Of a DNA stretch of 64,000 bases, positions 34,454 to 44,596 are shown in pieces. The stretch's first letter is position 1; each line of letters begins with the position of its first letter. The notes beneath the pieces were generated by a model, which was not told the origin of the DNA, did no database searches, and saw only the letters and a program-made list of their open reading frames with translations. Origin of the DNA: an uncultured Flavobacteriales bacterium (GTDB taxonomy: Bacteria; Bacteroidota; Bacteroidia; Flavobacteriales; JBLHRE01); assembly GCA_937139155.1 (NCBI GenBank), contig CAKZPI010000024.1:17245-81244 (forward strand), written 5' to 3'. The position numbers and the translations under genes are program-made.

Positions 34454-37036
34454 ATGGCCTACCGAATAATTATTTTCCTAATTTTTTCGACGCCTTTTTT
34501 TCTCAAGGCCCAATCTTCTTTTCAAGATTCCCTACTTCACTATCACACCCTTATTGATCAAGCAAAAGCCGAAGGCAATGAACAGCTTTCGGCAAAACTT
34601 GAGAAAAGATGCACGGCCTTTGAAGCTCGCACCCTCGGCTGGATTGAACCCACAGGAGATTTCCGCACCTCCCTTAAAGATAAATACAAGGCACTTTCCC
34701 AACAAAACGAATTCCTAAACAATAACCTTTCAAAATCACCCCTTTGGGAGGAATTAGGCCCAACCACTTGGCCAAACTGCAAACAAGAATGTTTCGCGCA
34801 GGGCTTAGGCAGGCTTGATTACATACTTCTTGACAGCTTGAACCAGCGAATCTTTGTCTGTTCACCTGCTGGAGGCACCTTTGTTTCTTACAATGAAGGA
34901 GAATCTTTCGTCAATGCCGGAACCGACAAACTTCCAGTAATTGGAGCCTCTTGCATCCAAGTGGCCCCAGGCTTGCCAAATACTTGGTTTGTGGCATCCG
35001 GAGAGGCAGACGGCAAAACGTATGACCTTTCCATGGGTGTTTATAGAACCATGGATGGAGGTGAATCCTGGCAGGCCATAAATGCAACCCTTGAAGGACC
35101 CAAACTTGAAACCAATCTTGAATATGCCTGGAATCCCTTACGGATTCGGGAAATATTAATCCACCCAGAGGATGGAAATAGAATCTGGGCAGCAACCAAT
35201 CGAGGTCTTTATTACTGCAACTCGGCCTTGACATCCAGTCCGATTTGGCAAAAACTAGCCCCCGGCGAATTTTATGACATAGAGTTCATGCATGGAAGGG
35301 CCGATACCATTTTTGCGGGCGGGTCAGCCCTTTGGATTTCCACAAATTCAGGACGGTCTTTCGATCAAAAAAATCCGCCTGATGAAGCCAGTGCCAAACC
35401 CGGCGGGGGGTATCAACGGTTTGTGATTAGGTCTTCAAAAGCAGATGCTCAGGTATATGCCTTTAGACTCAGGCATAATCGAGGGAACTTACCAGCCCTA
35501 ATCTACAAGTACATCCCAAATCTTGACCTATGGAAATTTTATACCCAATACGAGGATAAAAGGTATGCCAATTTTGGTGATGGGCATTTAAACCCCGGAA
35601 GAGGTCAAAGCATTGCCATTTCTCCTCTAGACCCAAAAATTTGGTTTGCTGGAAATATAAATCTTACCAAGTCATCCGATTCAGGCATTACCTGGAAAAC
35701 CCTAAGAGGAATCCACATCGATATGCATTACCTCACCTTCTCAGCGGATGGAAAAACTTTGTGGGTAGCCAACGACGGAGGTCTTTATAAGTCGGAAGAC
35801 GGAGGTGAAACCTTTGAAATTAAAAGTGAGGGTTTAGGAGTAGCTACGCTGTATTATATGGATGTTTCAAGGCTGAAGCCGGAAATGATAGCCTACGGTG
35901 CTCAAGATACTGGATCCCTTTTAAGAGATGAAGATGGAAACTGGACACTGCACCTTAGCGGGGATGGCCAAGGTTGCGCCTTTCATCCTTCAGATACTTC
36001 CATCATTTACCTTTCCGAATCACCCAATGGTCGAAAGGTATTTCGAACCCAAAACATGGGGTATTCATGGAGGCCGGTACTTTATGGTTCCAAACTTGGC
36101 TCGCCCTATTACTCGGATGTTTCGGTGAGCTCTGCCTATCCTGATGCCATCTACCATCCTGGGAAAGGGGTGAACCTTTCCTTGAATCGAGGAAACGACT
36201 GGAGACAAATTGGAAGCTGGACTGACCGAGTTTGCATGGAGGTTTTTCCGCATCATACCAATCCAGAAAAGGTGTATACAAGGGTTTACGACAATACCCC
36301 AGGAGCGTGGAAACATGAGCTTTATTTTACTCAAAATGCTTTTTATGAGGAGGGTAAACCCGAATGGAACCAGGTTGAACTCCCGGAAAACAACGCCTTC
36401 CGCTTAAGCTTAAAACGGGATGAATCCTTTTACATCGGTTTTCAATCTTTCAAGTCAACGGTTAAAAAGGTGCTTTTTTACAATGGCTCGTGGTTTGAAG
36501 ACTTGACCTATAACTTAGGTCACCGCCCAGCCTATGATTTGGTCCATGTTGAAACCCAATGGGGTGACCATCTTTTTCTTGGTACAGATCAAGGCGTTTA
36601 CCACCTTCCTCCCAATGATACGGTTTGGCTCCCTTACGGGGAAATGCCAAGGGTGAGAGTGAACGACCTTTCCATTGACTATGCCCAGAACCAAATACTT
36701 GCCGGAAGCTTCGGAAGAGGTGTTTGGCGCGTTCCTTTACCTGAAACTGGATCCATTCGCTGGAACAAAGACCTTGATGTATTGGCCCCGGTTTATTTGA
36801 ACTCCAACCTAATTATTGGTAGGTCTTCGGTAGTAATTGCGAAGTCGGATATTTTCATCCCAGAAGGAAAGGGAGTGTACATTGAGCCCGGAGGCAAGTT
36901 AATCTTAGAAGCTGGCGCCGATGTTAGAAATTCTGCCAACCTTGATCACAAGGGCATTTTATTAGGGAGGAAGACCCCTCCGAAATGGCTAGCTTGGCTT
37001 ATTCAGGGTCAGCGAGGAGAATTGATTCGTCGTTGA
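34454..37036 (+). CDS. secreted Asp-box (BNR/VPS10-like) beta-propeller protein
   Basis: 860 residues with signal peptide MAYRIIIFLIFSTPFFLKAQ. At least seven Asp-box-like turns of the S-x-D/N-x-G-x-x-W/F type can be read: SYNEGESF, TMDGGESW, STNSGRSF, SSDSGITW, SEDGGETF, TQNMGYSW and SLNRGNDW. These mark the sialidase/sortilin/VPS10-like propeller. The C-terminus (IFIPEGKGVYIEPGGKLIL) looks like a right-handed or plug-like strand region and has no T9SS sorting tail that I can see. No catalytic residues are evident; glycan or peptide binding at the cell surface is a guess. Its last 28 bases overlap the convergent SPOR gene. Confidence 0.8.
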   Translation: MAYRIIIFLIFSTPFFLKAQSSFQDSLLHYHTLIDQAKAEGNEQLSAKLEKRCTAFEARTLGWIEPTGDFRTSLKDKYKALSQQNEFLNNNLSKSPLWEELGPTTWPNCKQECFAQGLGRLDYILLDSLNQRIFVCSPAGGTFVSYNEGESFVNAGTDKLPVIGASCIQVAPGLPNTWFVASGEADGKTYDLSMGVYRTMDGGESWQAINATLEGPKLETNLEYAWNPLRIREILIHPEDGNRIWAATNRGLYYCNSALTSSPIWQKLAPGEFYDIEFMHGRADTIFAGGSALWISTNSGRSFDQKNPPDEASAKPGGGYQRFVIRSSKADAQVYAFRLRHNRGNLPALIYKYIPNLDLWKFYTQYEDKRYANFGDGHLNPGRGQSIAISPLDPKIWFAGNINLTKSSDSGITWKTLRGIHIDMHYLTFSADGKTLWVANDGGLYKSEDGGETFEIKSEGLGVATLYYMDVSRLKPEMIAYGAQDTGSLLRDEDGNWTLHLSGDGQGCAFHPSDTSIIYLSESPNGRKVFRTQNMGYSWRPVLYGSKLGSPYYSDVSVSSAYPDAIYHPGKGVNLSLNRGNDWRQIGSWTDRVCMEVFPHHTNPEKVYTRVYDNTPGAWKHELYFTQNAFYEEGKPEWNQVELPENNAFRLSLKRDESFYIGFQSFKSTVKKVLFYNGSWFEDLTYNLGHRPAYDLVHVETQWGDHLFLGTDQGVYHLPPNDTVWLPYGEMPRVRVNDLSIDYAQNQILAGSFGRGVWRVPLPETGSIRWNKDLDVLAPVYLNSNLIIGRSSVVIAKSDIFIPEGKGVYIEPGGKLILEAGADVRNSANLDHKGILLGRKTPPKWLAWLIQGQRGELIRR

Positions 37037-37455
37037 GCTTTTGGCTTAACATGAATCTTAGAGGGCACTACAAAAGCCCCAGGATATTCCTTATTCAAGA
37101 TCTCAGCCCATTTCTCCGCATCCCATCGATTCCTAAAATCACCGGTGTGAACCTTCCAATAAGGTTGCTGATAAACAAGGTAAGCTTGGATGCTATCTTG
37201 GGTTTCGTTGAAGGTAGTTTGAAGCTCAGTAGCCCCTAAACGCTTCGAACCGTAAAAAATCTGAATCCGAAATCCGTCAACCAGGGTGTCTTTTTTATTC
37301 AATTCTAGAGCTTGGTTAAACAAACTATCAATCAAAGGCTCGCTTTCATAGCTTACAGAACCTAAACTATCAGTTGGTAAATTATACCAAAGATTTTGAG
37401 CCTCGGTCTGATAACCAAGAGTTAAGATGAAAATTAGGGCAAAGTAAAGCTTCAT
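37009..37455 (-). CDS. SPOR-domain secreted protein
   Basis: 148 residues from ATG 37455, which opens a signal peptide (MKLYFALIFILTLGYQTEAQ). The C-terminal part carries a SPOR-like fold: VDGFRIQIFYGSKRLGATEL, then QAYLVYQQPYWKVHTGDFRN and EKWAEILNKEYPGAFVVPSKI. SPOR domains bind glycan strands stripped of stem peptides, often at division sites. The protein ends in a basic tail. The gene is convergent with the propeller gene (28 bp overlap) and divergent from the respiratory operon. Confidence 0.85.
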   Translation of the reverse strand: MKLYFALIFILTLGYQTEAQNLWYNLPTDSLGSVSYESEPLIDSLFNQALELNKKDTLVDGFRIQIFYGSKRLGATELQTTFNETQDSIQAYLVYQQPYWKVHTGDFRNRWDAEKWAEILNKEYPGAFVVPSKIHVKPKAQRRINSPR

Positions 37456-37556
37456 ACTTGGGTTATTGAATAGGCAAATAACGCCAAAAAAACCAATGAA
37501 ATGCACGGTATTCAATCTTATTTAGAATAGATATAAATTAGATTAAAAACTTAGGT

Positions 37557-37591
37557 TTGGGGGCAATGAATAGACCTAAGTCTTAAATTTG
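37557..37591 (+). promoter_or_regulatory. candidate promoter of the act-cox operon
   Basis: TAAATTTG (37584-37591) fits TAnnTTTG and a TTG lies at 37557-37559; the 24-bp gap is slightly long. The start of actA is 38 bp downstream. A weak match, but it is the only one in the 174-bp divergent gap before this long operon. Confidence 0.45.
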
Positions 37592-37629
37592 CCCAGATTT
37601 TTCCAACGCCTGAAATACCAGAAAAACGT

Positions 37630-38871
37630 ATGAAAAAGGCCTATATTGCTGCAATTCGAAGATTTTCAACCCCTTGGGTAATGACCCTGATCATGGGGCT
37701 ATTTTCGCTTGCGTCGGTGGCACAAGAAGCTGAGCTGAACGAAAACGGTCAAAAGCTCTTCAAGTCAAAATGTACCTCTTGTCATGCAATTGACAAAACG
37801 GTTGTAGGTCCTGCCCTTGGCGGGGTGAATGAACGTCGTTCTGAAGAATGGCTGATTTCTTGGATCCGCAATTCGCAAGAGATGATCAAGAGTGGGGATG
37901 CAGAAGCTGTGGCTTTGTACGAAGAGTACAATAAGTCTCAGATGACCGCTTTCCCTGAACTAAGTGATGATGACATTCGTGACATCCTTTCTTATGTTGA
38001 GTACGCTGAAAACAACCAACCTGCCAAGTCTGTTTCCGTCACTGATGGAGGAGAAGGGGTAGCCGAAGAGAAAGAGCCAAGCATTTTGCTTTACCTCGGT
38101 CTTCTGATTGGTTTGATTCTTTTGATCAACCTCTTCGTTCGAATCAAAAACAACCTGAAGGATGCTCAAGGGCTTCCAACGCCAACCCTAATTACCTCTG
38201 GTAAAGAGTGGTTGCTCGCCAACAAGGCCGTGATTGTGATCATGGTATTGCTGTTGGTAGTTGGAGGTCTAAAGGATACTTGGGACACCTTGGTTCAAAC
38301 CGGGGTTCACGAAGAGTATCAGCCAACCCAGCCCATTGCTTTCTCGCATAAAATTCATGCCGGAGACAATGCCATTGACTGTAACTACTGTCACTCCTCA
38401 GCAAGACATTCCAAAACTTCCGGAATTCCTTCTGCTAACGTTTGTATGAATTGTCATAAATACGTTTCTGAAGGCAGCATTACCGGAACCACGGAGATTG
38501 CTAAGATTTACGAAGCAGTTGGTTTTGATCCTTCCAAAGGACAGTACATTGAGGGTTATCAAGAGAAGCCAATTGAATGGGTTCGAATTCATAACCTGCC
38601 TGATTTGGCTTATTTCAACCATAGTCAACACGTTACCGCAGGTCAACTTGAATGCCAAGAATGCCATGGTCCGATTGAAGAAATGGAAGAAGTATATCAA
38701 TTTGCTCCATTAACCATGGGATGGTGTATTGACTGTCACCGTGAGAAAAATATTCAGCCAGAGAATGGCTATTACGAGGGCTATTACGAAGACCTTGTTG
38801 CCAAGCACAATAGAGAGGAGATTCATCCGAAAGATATCGGTGCTCTCGAATGTGGTAAATGTCATTATTAA
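37630..38871 (+). CDS. actA: alternative complex III subunit ActA (multiheme cytochrome c) with extra N-terminal cytochrome c domain
   Basis: 413 residues. ActA is the periplasmic multiheme subunit of the quinol-oxidising complex. Six heme-binding CxxCH motifs are visible, starting at residues 48 (CTSCH), 251 (CNYCH), 272 (CMNCH), 342 (CQECH), 366 (CIDCH) and 408 (CGKCH). The last five form the classic pentaheme ActA domain. The first belongs to a separate cytochrome c domain after the signal peptide, joined through two hydrophobic helices (ILLYLGLLIGLILLINLFV, AVIVIMVLLLVVGGL). The extra domain may pass electrons onward to the oxidase. First gene of the operon, 21 bp before actB. Confidence 0.93.
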   Translation: MKKAYIAAIRRFSTPWVMTLIMGLFSLASVAQEAELNENGQKLFKSKCTSCHAIDKTVVGPALGGVNERRSEEWLISWIRNSQEMIKSGDAEAVALYEEYNKSQMTAFPELSDDDIRDILSYVEYAENNQPAKSVSVTDGGEGVAEEKEPSILLYLGLLIGLILLINLFVRIKNNLKDAQGLPTPTLITSGKEWLLANKAVIVIMVLLLVVGGLKDTWDTLVQTGVHEEYQPTQPIAFSHKIHAGDNAIDCNYCHSSARHSKTSGIPSANVCMNCHKYVSEGSITGTTEIAKIYEAVGFDPSKGQYIEGYQEKPIEWVRIHNLPDLAYFNHSQHVTAGQLECQECHGPIEEMEEVYQFAPLTMGWCIDCHREKNIQPENGYYEGYYEDLVAKHNREEIHPKDIGALECGKCHY

Positions 38872-38892
38872 GAAGCAAAGCAAACAAGATAC

Positions 38893-41800
38893 ATGGCTAC
38901 ACAGAAGAAATACTGGAAATCGCTGGAAGACCAAAATGGTTCTCCAGAAGTAGAAGCCTTAAAGCAAAACGAGTTTGCTCAACCACTTCCTGTTGAGGAA
39001 TTTCTTGGGGATGCGGAGAATCTTTCCGCAACGCAAACTTCACGTCGTGATTTCTTAAAATTCCTCGGCTTTAGTACCGCAGCAGCAACGGTTGCTGCTT
39101 GTGAGGCCCCGGTTGTGAAATCCATTCCTTATGTGGTGAAGCCTGAAGAGGTGACCCCGGGCGTGGCAAACTACTATGCTTCATCTTATTTTGATGGGAA
39201 TGATTTCGCCGATGTTTTGGTGAAAACCCGTGAGGGAAGACCCATTAAGATTGAAGGGAATCCTGAGTCTAAAAACTCATTAGGGGTTGTGAATGCTAGA
39301 GTTCAAGGTTCCATCCTTTCTCTTTATGATTCATCTCGCCTTCGCAGTCCTATGATTAAAGGACAAGCTGCTGGCTGGAAAAATGTAGATGCTGAGGTTC
39401 GCTCTAAACTTGCCGAAATTGCAAGTAGCGGAAAGCAAATCACAATTCTTTCATCTACCATTATTTCTCCTTCAACCAAAGCGTTGATTGAAGAGTTTAA
39501 GGCTTCTTACCCAGAAGGTATTGTAAACCATGTTCAAATGGATGCGGTTTCTTACCACGGTGCTCTTGAGGCAAATGATGAAAGTTTCGGACAAAGAGTG
39601 CTCCCTCGTTACCACTTCAACAAAGCTCAGGTAATGGTTAGCATTGGTGCTGATTTCTTGAACAATTGGTTCGACGGATCAGCAGCTGCTCAGTTTGCAG
39701 AAACACGTAAGCCTGAGAATGGTAAAATGAGTCATTTGGTTTCATTTGAATCAAATCTTAGCCTTACCGGCTCAAACGCAGATAAACGCTTCATGATTCG
39801 TCCTTCAGACCAAGGCGCAATCATCGTGAACCTTTACAATGCCCTTGCTCAAAAAGCAGGTAAGTCTCGCATCGTTTCCAGGAAGACTGAATTTGATCAG
39901 GCCATCGAAGAAACGGCTAAAAAGCTTTGGGCAGCCAAAGGGAAGTCCATCGTTGTAGCCTCTGCCAATAACAAAGACATCCAACTGGTTGTTAATGGAA
40001 TTAATAACCTTTTAGGAAACTATAATTCTACCATCGACCTAAGTCAGGCGGTTTACCTTCGTCAGGGTTCTGATTCTGACATGACCCGCTTGGTTAGTGA
40101 TATGAATGCCGGGAAAGTAGGCGCGCTTATGGTACATGGAGTGAATCCTGTGTATACCCTAGCTTCTTCTAAGGCTTTCGCCGATGGAATGAAAAAGGTT
40201 GATCTAACGCTTTCCACCGCGGGAAGAATGGATGAAACCTCAGAGCTTTGCAAATATGCTTGTCCGGCAAATCACAATCTTGAAAGCTGGGATGACGCCA
40301 TGCCAATGCATGGAAGCTATAGCATGCAACAGCCTACCATCAGACCTCTTTTCGATACGCGCCAATTCCAAGATTCATTGCTGACTTGGATGGGTAGAGA
40401 CATGAGCTATTATGCCTACATGAAATCTCGCTGGACTACCTTAAGTGGTGCCAAGTGGAACAAGGTTGTTCATGATGGAGTTTTCCAAAACGGAGCTAGA
40501 CTAGAGGTTTCTGAATTCAATGTAAACCTTGATTCATCCGGAGCTAAAGCGGTTCAGCACGGTAAAAATGGAGGGCAGTATGAATTGGCCTTCTATCAAA
40601 AAACCGGTATGGGCATTGGGCAACACAGCAACAATCCATGGTTGCAAGAAATGCCAGACCCAATTACCCGTAACTCTTGGGACAACTACCTAACGGTTTC
40701 TCCATTTGATGCAGAGGCCTTGGGCATAAAAAATAAAAACGTAGATAACGGAGCATTGGATGGTTCTTATGTAACCCTTAAAGTGGGTTCTTTGAAACTT
40801 GAAAATGTACCGGCATTTATTCAACCTGGACAGGCTAAAGGAACCTTTGGTTTGGCTTATGGTTATGGTCGTACTCAGGCAGGGAAAGCTGGAGATGGAG
40901 TAGGGGTGAATGCCTTCGCTTTGGTTCAGAATTTCCAAGCTGAAGCCATGGATGTTAAAATTGAAGTTTCTTCAGAATTGCACCAGTTTGCGGCCACTCA
41001 GCTTCACCATACAATGATGGGAAGAGCCATCGTGAAGGAGGCTAGTTTAGCTGATTTTATCAAAGACCCTGCTGCAGGCAATCCGGATGTGCTTATTCCT
41101 ACCCATGACGGACCCAAGCCGCCGAATGAGGTGACCTTGTGGGAAGAGCATGATAAAGGGCTTCACTTCTGGAACTTATCCATTGACCTAACCAGTTGTA
41201 TTGGTTGTGGAGCTTGTGTGGTAAGTTGTCAAGTAGAAAATAATGTTCCTGTTGTAGGAAAAGAGGAGGTGAGAAAAAGCCGTGATATGCACTGGTTGCG
41301 TATTGACCGCTATTACTCGTCTGAAGAGGAGAAAAAACAAGAAGCAGGAGAAGACTTCTCATACAGAGCAATGGAAGTTCCTTCCGAAGCTCCTGAGGTA
41401 GTTTTCATGCCGGTTATGTGTCAACACTGTAACCATGCGCCTTGCGAAACGGTTTGTCCGGTAGCGGCTACCACCCACTCTTCAGAAGGACTGAATCACA
41501 TGGCCTACAACCGTTGTATTGGTACGCGTTACTGCGCCAACAACTGTCCTTATAAAGTTCGTCGTTTCAACTGGTTCCAGTACGCAGAAAATGATTCCTT
41601 CGATTTCATTCAAATGAATGATGACCTAGGGAAAATGGTTCTGAATCCAGATGTTACTGTTCGCTCAAGAGGGGTAATGGAAAAATGTTCTATGTGTATC
41701 CAACGAATTCAGTTGGGTAAACTAGAAGCTAAGAAAGACGGAAGGAAAGTAGAAGACGGAGAGATTCAAACGGCCTGTGCATCGGTTTGCCCAACACATG

Positions 41801-41940
41801 CCATTAAATTTGGAGATGCTCACGATGAGAAGTCGGAAGTAGCCCAATGGAAAGAGTCTCCAAGAACCTATTACCTTCTTGAAGAGCTGAATACCCAACC
41901 ATCGGTATTCTATCAAACAAAAATTCGTAACAAAGCTTAA
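38893..41940 (+). CDS. actB: alternative complex III subunit ActB (molybdopterin-like plus Fe-S domains)
   Basis: 1015 residues. A twin-arginine signal (SRRDFLKFLGFSTAAATVAAC; RR at 51-52) precedes a lipobox-like Cys70, so export by Tat and lipid anchoring are likely. Residues ~75-740 resemble the molybdopterin oxidoreductase fold but without a cofactor in known ACIII. The C-terminal part is a ferredoxin-like iron-sulfur region: CIGCGACVVSCQVEN, CQHCNHAPCETVCPV, CIGTRYCANNCPYKVRR, then CSMCIQRI and CASVCPTHAI. It carries electrons within the complex, towards the hemes of ActA. Confidence 0.95.
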   Translation: MATQKKYWKSLEDQNGSPEVEALKQNEFAQPLPVEEFLGDAENLSATQTSRRDFLKFLGFSTAAATVAACEAPVVKSIPYVVKPEEVTPGVANYYASSYFDGNDFADVLVKTREGRPIKIEGNPESKNSLGVVNARVQGSILSLYDSSRLRSPMIKGQAAGWKNVDAEVRSKLAEIASSGKQITILSSTIISPSTKALIEEFKASYPEGIVNHVQMDAVSYHGALEANDESFGQRVLPRYHFNKAQVMVSIGADFLNNWFDGSAAAQFAETRKPENGKMSHLVSFESNLSLTGSNADKRFMIRPSDQGAIIVNLYNALAQKAGKSRIVSRKTEFDQAIEETAKKLWAAKGKSIVVASANNKDIQLVVNGINNLLGNYNSTIDLSQAVYLRQGSDSDMTRLVSDMNAGKVGALMVHGVNPVYTLASSKAFADGMKKVDLTLSTAGRMDETSELCKYACPANHNLESWDDAMPMHGSYSMQQPTIRPLFDTRQFQDSLLTWMGRDMSYYAYMKSRWTTLSGAKWNKVVHDGVFQNGARLEVSEFNVNLDSSGAKAVQHGKNGGQYELAFYQKTGMGIGQHSNNPWLQEMPDPITRNSWDNYLTVSPFDAEALGIKNKNVDNGALDGSYVTLKVGSLKLENVPAFIQPGQAKGTFGLAYGYGRTQAGKAGDGVGVNAFALVQNFQAEAMDVKIEVSSELHQFAATQLHHTMMGRAIVKEASLADFIKDPAAGNPDVLIPTHDGPKPPNEVTLWEEHDKGLHFWNLSIDLTSCIGCGACVVSCQVENNVPVVGKEEVRKSRDMHWLRIDRYYSSEEEKKQEAGEDFSYRAMEVPSEAPEVVFMPVMCQHCNHAPCETVCPVAATTHSSEGLNHMAYNRCIGTRYCANNCPYKVRRFNWFQYAENDSFDFIQMNDDLGKMVLNPDVTVRSRGVMEKCSMCIQRIQLGKLEAKKDGRKVEDGEIQTACASVCPTHAIKFGDAHDEKSEVAQWKESPRTYYLLEELNTQPSVFYQTKIRNKA

Positions 41941-41961
41941 TCATTAAAAGTCCGACGGATC

Positions 41962-43344
41962 ATGCATTATGAGTCGCCCATTCGAGAGCCGCTGATTGTA
42001 GGAGATAAGTCATACGGTGACATCTCTAGAGAAATCGCTGCTCCAATTGAAGGCAAGGCCAATCGTTCCTGGTGGATCGTGTTTTCTATTTCACTCGTAG
42101 CTTTTCTATGGGGAGTAGGATGTATCCTTTACACCATTGGAGAAGGAATTGGAGTATGGGGTTTGAATAAAACAGTAGGCTGGGCCTGGGATATTACCAA
42201 CTTCGTTTGGTGGGTAGGTATCGGTCACGCAGGTACCCTAATTTCTGCCGTATTGCTTCTTTTCCGCCAGAAATGGAGGATGTCAATCAACAGGTCCTCT
42301 GAGGCTATGACCATCTTTGCGGTGGTTCAAGCAGCCTTATTCCCAGGTATCCACATGGGACGGATTTGGTTGGCTTATTTCGTTTTCCCAATTCCTAACC
42401 AATTTGGTTCACTTTGGGTAAACTTCAACTCACCACTTCTTTGGGATGTATTTGCAATTTCAACCTATTTCTCTGTATCCTTAGTTTTCTGGTACATTGG
42501 TCTAATCCCTGATTTCGCCATGATTCGCGACCGTGCTATTCGTCCGGCAGCAAAAAGAATCTACGGAATCCTATCCTTCGGATGGGGAGGTAAAGCCAAG
42601 CACTGGCAACGTTTTGAGGAGGTCTCTTTGGTACTTGCCGGTTTGGCAACTCCTCTTGTACTTTCCGTACACACCATTGTATCCTTTGACTTTGCTACCT
42701 CGGTGATTCCTGGATGGCATACCACCATCTTCCCGCCTTACTTCGTTGCAGGGGCAATTTTCTCAGGATTTGCTATGGTACAAACCCTTCTGATCATTAT
42801 GCGGAAGGTGCTGAACTACGAGCATTATATCACCATCAAGCATATTGAATACATGAATATCATCATCATGTTGACCGGTTCAATTGTAGGTATCGCCTAC
42901 ATTACTGAGCTCTTCATCGCATGGTATTCAGGGGTCGAATATGAGTCTTATGCCTTCCTTAACCGTGCAACCGGTCCTTACTGGTGGGCGTACTGGAGCA
43001 TGATGACTTGTAATGTGATTTCTCCTCAGTTGATGTGGTCTAAGAAGTTAAGGACCAATATCGTGTTCACCTTCTTCCTTTCAATTGTTGTAAACATCGG
43101 AATGTGGTTTGAGCGTTTTGTAATTATTGTGACTTCATTGCACCGTGATTACCTACCGTCTTCATGGACCATGTTTGAGCCTACTTTCGTGGATGTAGGT
43201 ATCTTCGTTGGAACCATCGGATTCTTCTTTGTGTTATTCCTATTGTACTCTCGTACCTTCCCTGTGATTGCACAAGCTGAATTGAAAACCATTTTGAAAT
43301 CATCAGGATCTGAACACAAAAAATTACACCATCATGGCGAATAA
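41962..43344 (+). CDS. actC: alternative complex III subunit ActC (NrfD-like)
   Basis: 460 residues with about ten hydrophobic helices, of the NrfD/PsrC family of quinone-interacting integral membrane subunits. The helix VWWVGIGHAGTLISAVLLLF with its His and the following ALFPGIHMGRIWLAYFVFP are characteristic of ActC. Together with ActF it forms the membrane core where quinol is oxidised, and conserved His and Asp/Glu residues could form a proton path. It lies 21 bp after actB and overlaps actD by 11 bp. Confidence 0.95.
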   Translation: MHYESPIREPLIVGDKSYGDISREIAAPIEGKANRSWWIVFSISLVAFLWGVGCILYTIGEGIGVWGLNKTVGWAWDITNFVWWVGIGHAGTLISAVLLLFRQKWRMSINRSSEAMTIFAVVQAALFPGIHMGRIWLAYFVFPIPNQFGSLWVNFNSPLLWDVFAISTYFSVSLVFWYIGLIPDFAMIRDRAIRPAAKRIYGILSFGWGGKAKHWQRFEEVSLVLAGLATPLVLSVHTIVSFDFATSVIPGWHTTIFPPYFVAGAIFSGFAMVQTLLIIMRKVLNYEHYITIKHIEYMNIIIMLTGSIVGIAYITELFIAWYSGVEYESYAFLNRATGPYWWAYWSMMTCNVISPQLMWSKKLRTNIVFTFFLSIVVNIGMWFERFVIIVTSLHRDYLPSSWTMFEPTFVDVGIFVGTIGFFFVLFLLYSRTFPVIAQAELKTILKSSGSEHKKLHHHGE

Positions 43345-43858
43345 AGTGATTCACGGCATTTTCGATGACGATGATGTATTGCTCAAAGGAGTGAAAGAAA
43401 TCCGTGAGCGCGGCATCTCCATTGATGAAGTTTATACTCCATTCCCGGTTCACGGTCTTGACCATGCACTTGGATTGGCTAGAACACGCATCTCAATTGC
43501 AGCCTTCTTTTATGGTATCATGGGTACCATGTTGGCTTCCTTGATGATGTATTATATGATGATTGCGGATTGGCCGCAGAATATTGGAGGTAAGCCTAGC
43601 TTTAGCTTCCTGCAAAATATGCCAAGTTTCGTGCCCATCATGTTTGAGGTTACTGTACTTTGTGCTTCTCACCTTATGGCCATCACCTTCTTAATTCGTT
43701 GTGGCCTGTTTCCAGGTGCGAAAGCCCAAAACCCAGACCCACGAACTACAGATGATAAATTCCTAGTTGAAATTAATTCAGATGGGAATGACGAAGCAGT
43801 ACGTCAAGCATTGATGGATGCTGGAGCAGTAGAGGTAAATGAACAAGAATTAGCCTAA
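43334..43858 (+). CDS. actD: alternative complex III subunit ActD (DUF3341)
   Basis: 174 residues with two helices (ISIAAFFYGIMGTMLASLMMYYM and FVPIMFEVTVLCASHLMAITFLI). The N-terminal part, GIFDDDDVLLKGVKEIRERG and IDEVYTPFPVHGLDHAL, is the DUF3341 signature. ActD binds to ActC/ActB and has no cofactor. It overlaps actC by 11 bp and is followed 17 bp later by actE. Confidence 0.95.
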   Translation: MANKVIHGIFDDDDVLLKGVKEIRERGISIDEVYTPFPVHGLDHALGLARTRISIAAFFYGIMGTMLASLMMYYMMIADWPQNIGGKPSFSFLQNMPSFVPIMFEVTVLCASHLMAITFLIRCGLFPGAKAQNPDPRTTDDKFLVEINSDGNDEAVRQALMDAGAVEVNEQELA

Positions 43859-43875
43859 ACCGAAAGGAGAAGGAA

Positions 43876-44583
43876 ATGAAAATATACAAGAACATCGGAA
43901 TTGTTTTAGGAGCCGCTTGGGTTTCTGGAATGGTTTTATCGGCTTGCAGCCAAGACAAAAACCATCCCGGATACGAGTACATGCCAAATATGTACCGCTC
44001 AGCCTCCTATGAAACCTACAGTGAAAATCCTAATACCGCAAACGGTACTTCTGCGATGAAGCCTGCCGAAGGGTCAATCCCGAGAGGGTATTCCCCATTC
44101 GAGTACGGCCCTTCCAACGAAGAGTACATGCGTGCAGGAGAGGAGCTTAATAACCCTCTTGAAATCACCGAGAAAACCCTTGCTGAAGGAAAAGAGTTGT
44201 ATGAAATTTTCTGCGACCACTGTCATGGAGCCAAAGGAGCAGGTGACGGTCAAATTGTAGACAATGGATTATTTCCTCCTCCTCCATCCTATGCTGATGG
44301 TAACTCATCAAGAGGTGGGATGATGGCGGACCTATCAGAAGGTGAAATCTACCATACCATTGTTTATGGTTTGAATATGATGGGTGCCCACGCTTCTCAA
44401 ATCAATGATGAAGAACGTTGGAAAATTGTAGCCTATGTTCAAACCCTTCAAGGTAAAGATGTTCTTGGAAACGCAATGAGTGGTCCTGCGGAAGCAGATT
44501 CTACTCAAACAAATCCAGTTCAAAACGTTGAGCCTGTAGAGGCAAACGAAACCGAAGTTCAATCTAACGAGGAATCGCATTAA
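43876..44583 (+). CDS. actE: alternative complex III subunit ActE (monoheme cytochrome c lipoprotein)
   Basis: 235 residues. A lipoprotein signal ends MVLSACSQD with Cys24 as anchor. One heme motif, CDHCHGAKGAGDG, starts at residue 113; MGAHASQINDEERWKIVAYVQTL supplies the Met axial ligand and the closing helix of class I cytochromes. It is the mobile or docking heme through which electrons leave the complex towards the oxidase. The C-terminal 45 residues are Glu/Asn/Thr-rich and likely disordered. Confidence 0.95.
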   Translation: MKIYKNIGIVLGAAWVSGMVLSACSQDKNHPGYEYMPNMYRSASYETYSENPNTANGTSAMKPAEGSIPRGYSPFEYGPSNEEYMRAGEELNNPLEITEKTLAEGKELYEIFCDHCHGAKGAGDGQIVDNGLFPPPPSYADGNSSRGGMMADLSEGEIYHTIVYGLNMMGAHASQINDEERWKIVAYVQTLQGKDVLGNAMSGPAEADSTQTNPVQNVEPVEANETEVQSNEESH

Positions 44584-44596
44584 ATAGCTTTTTGCC

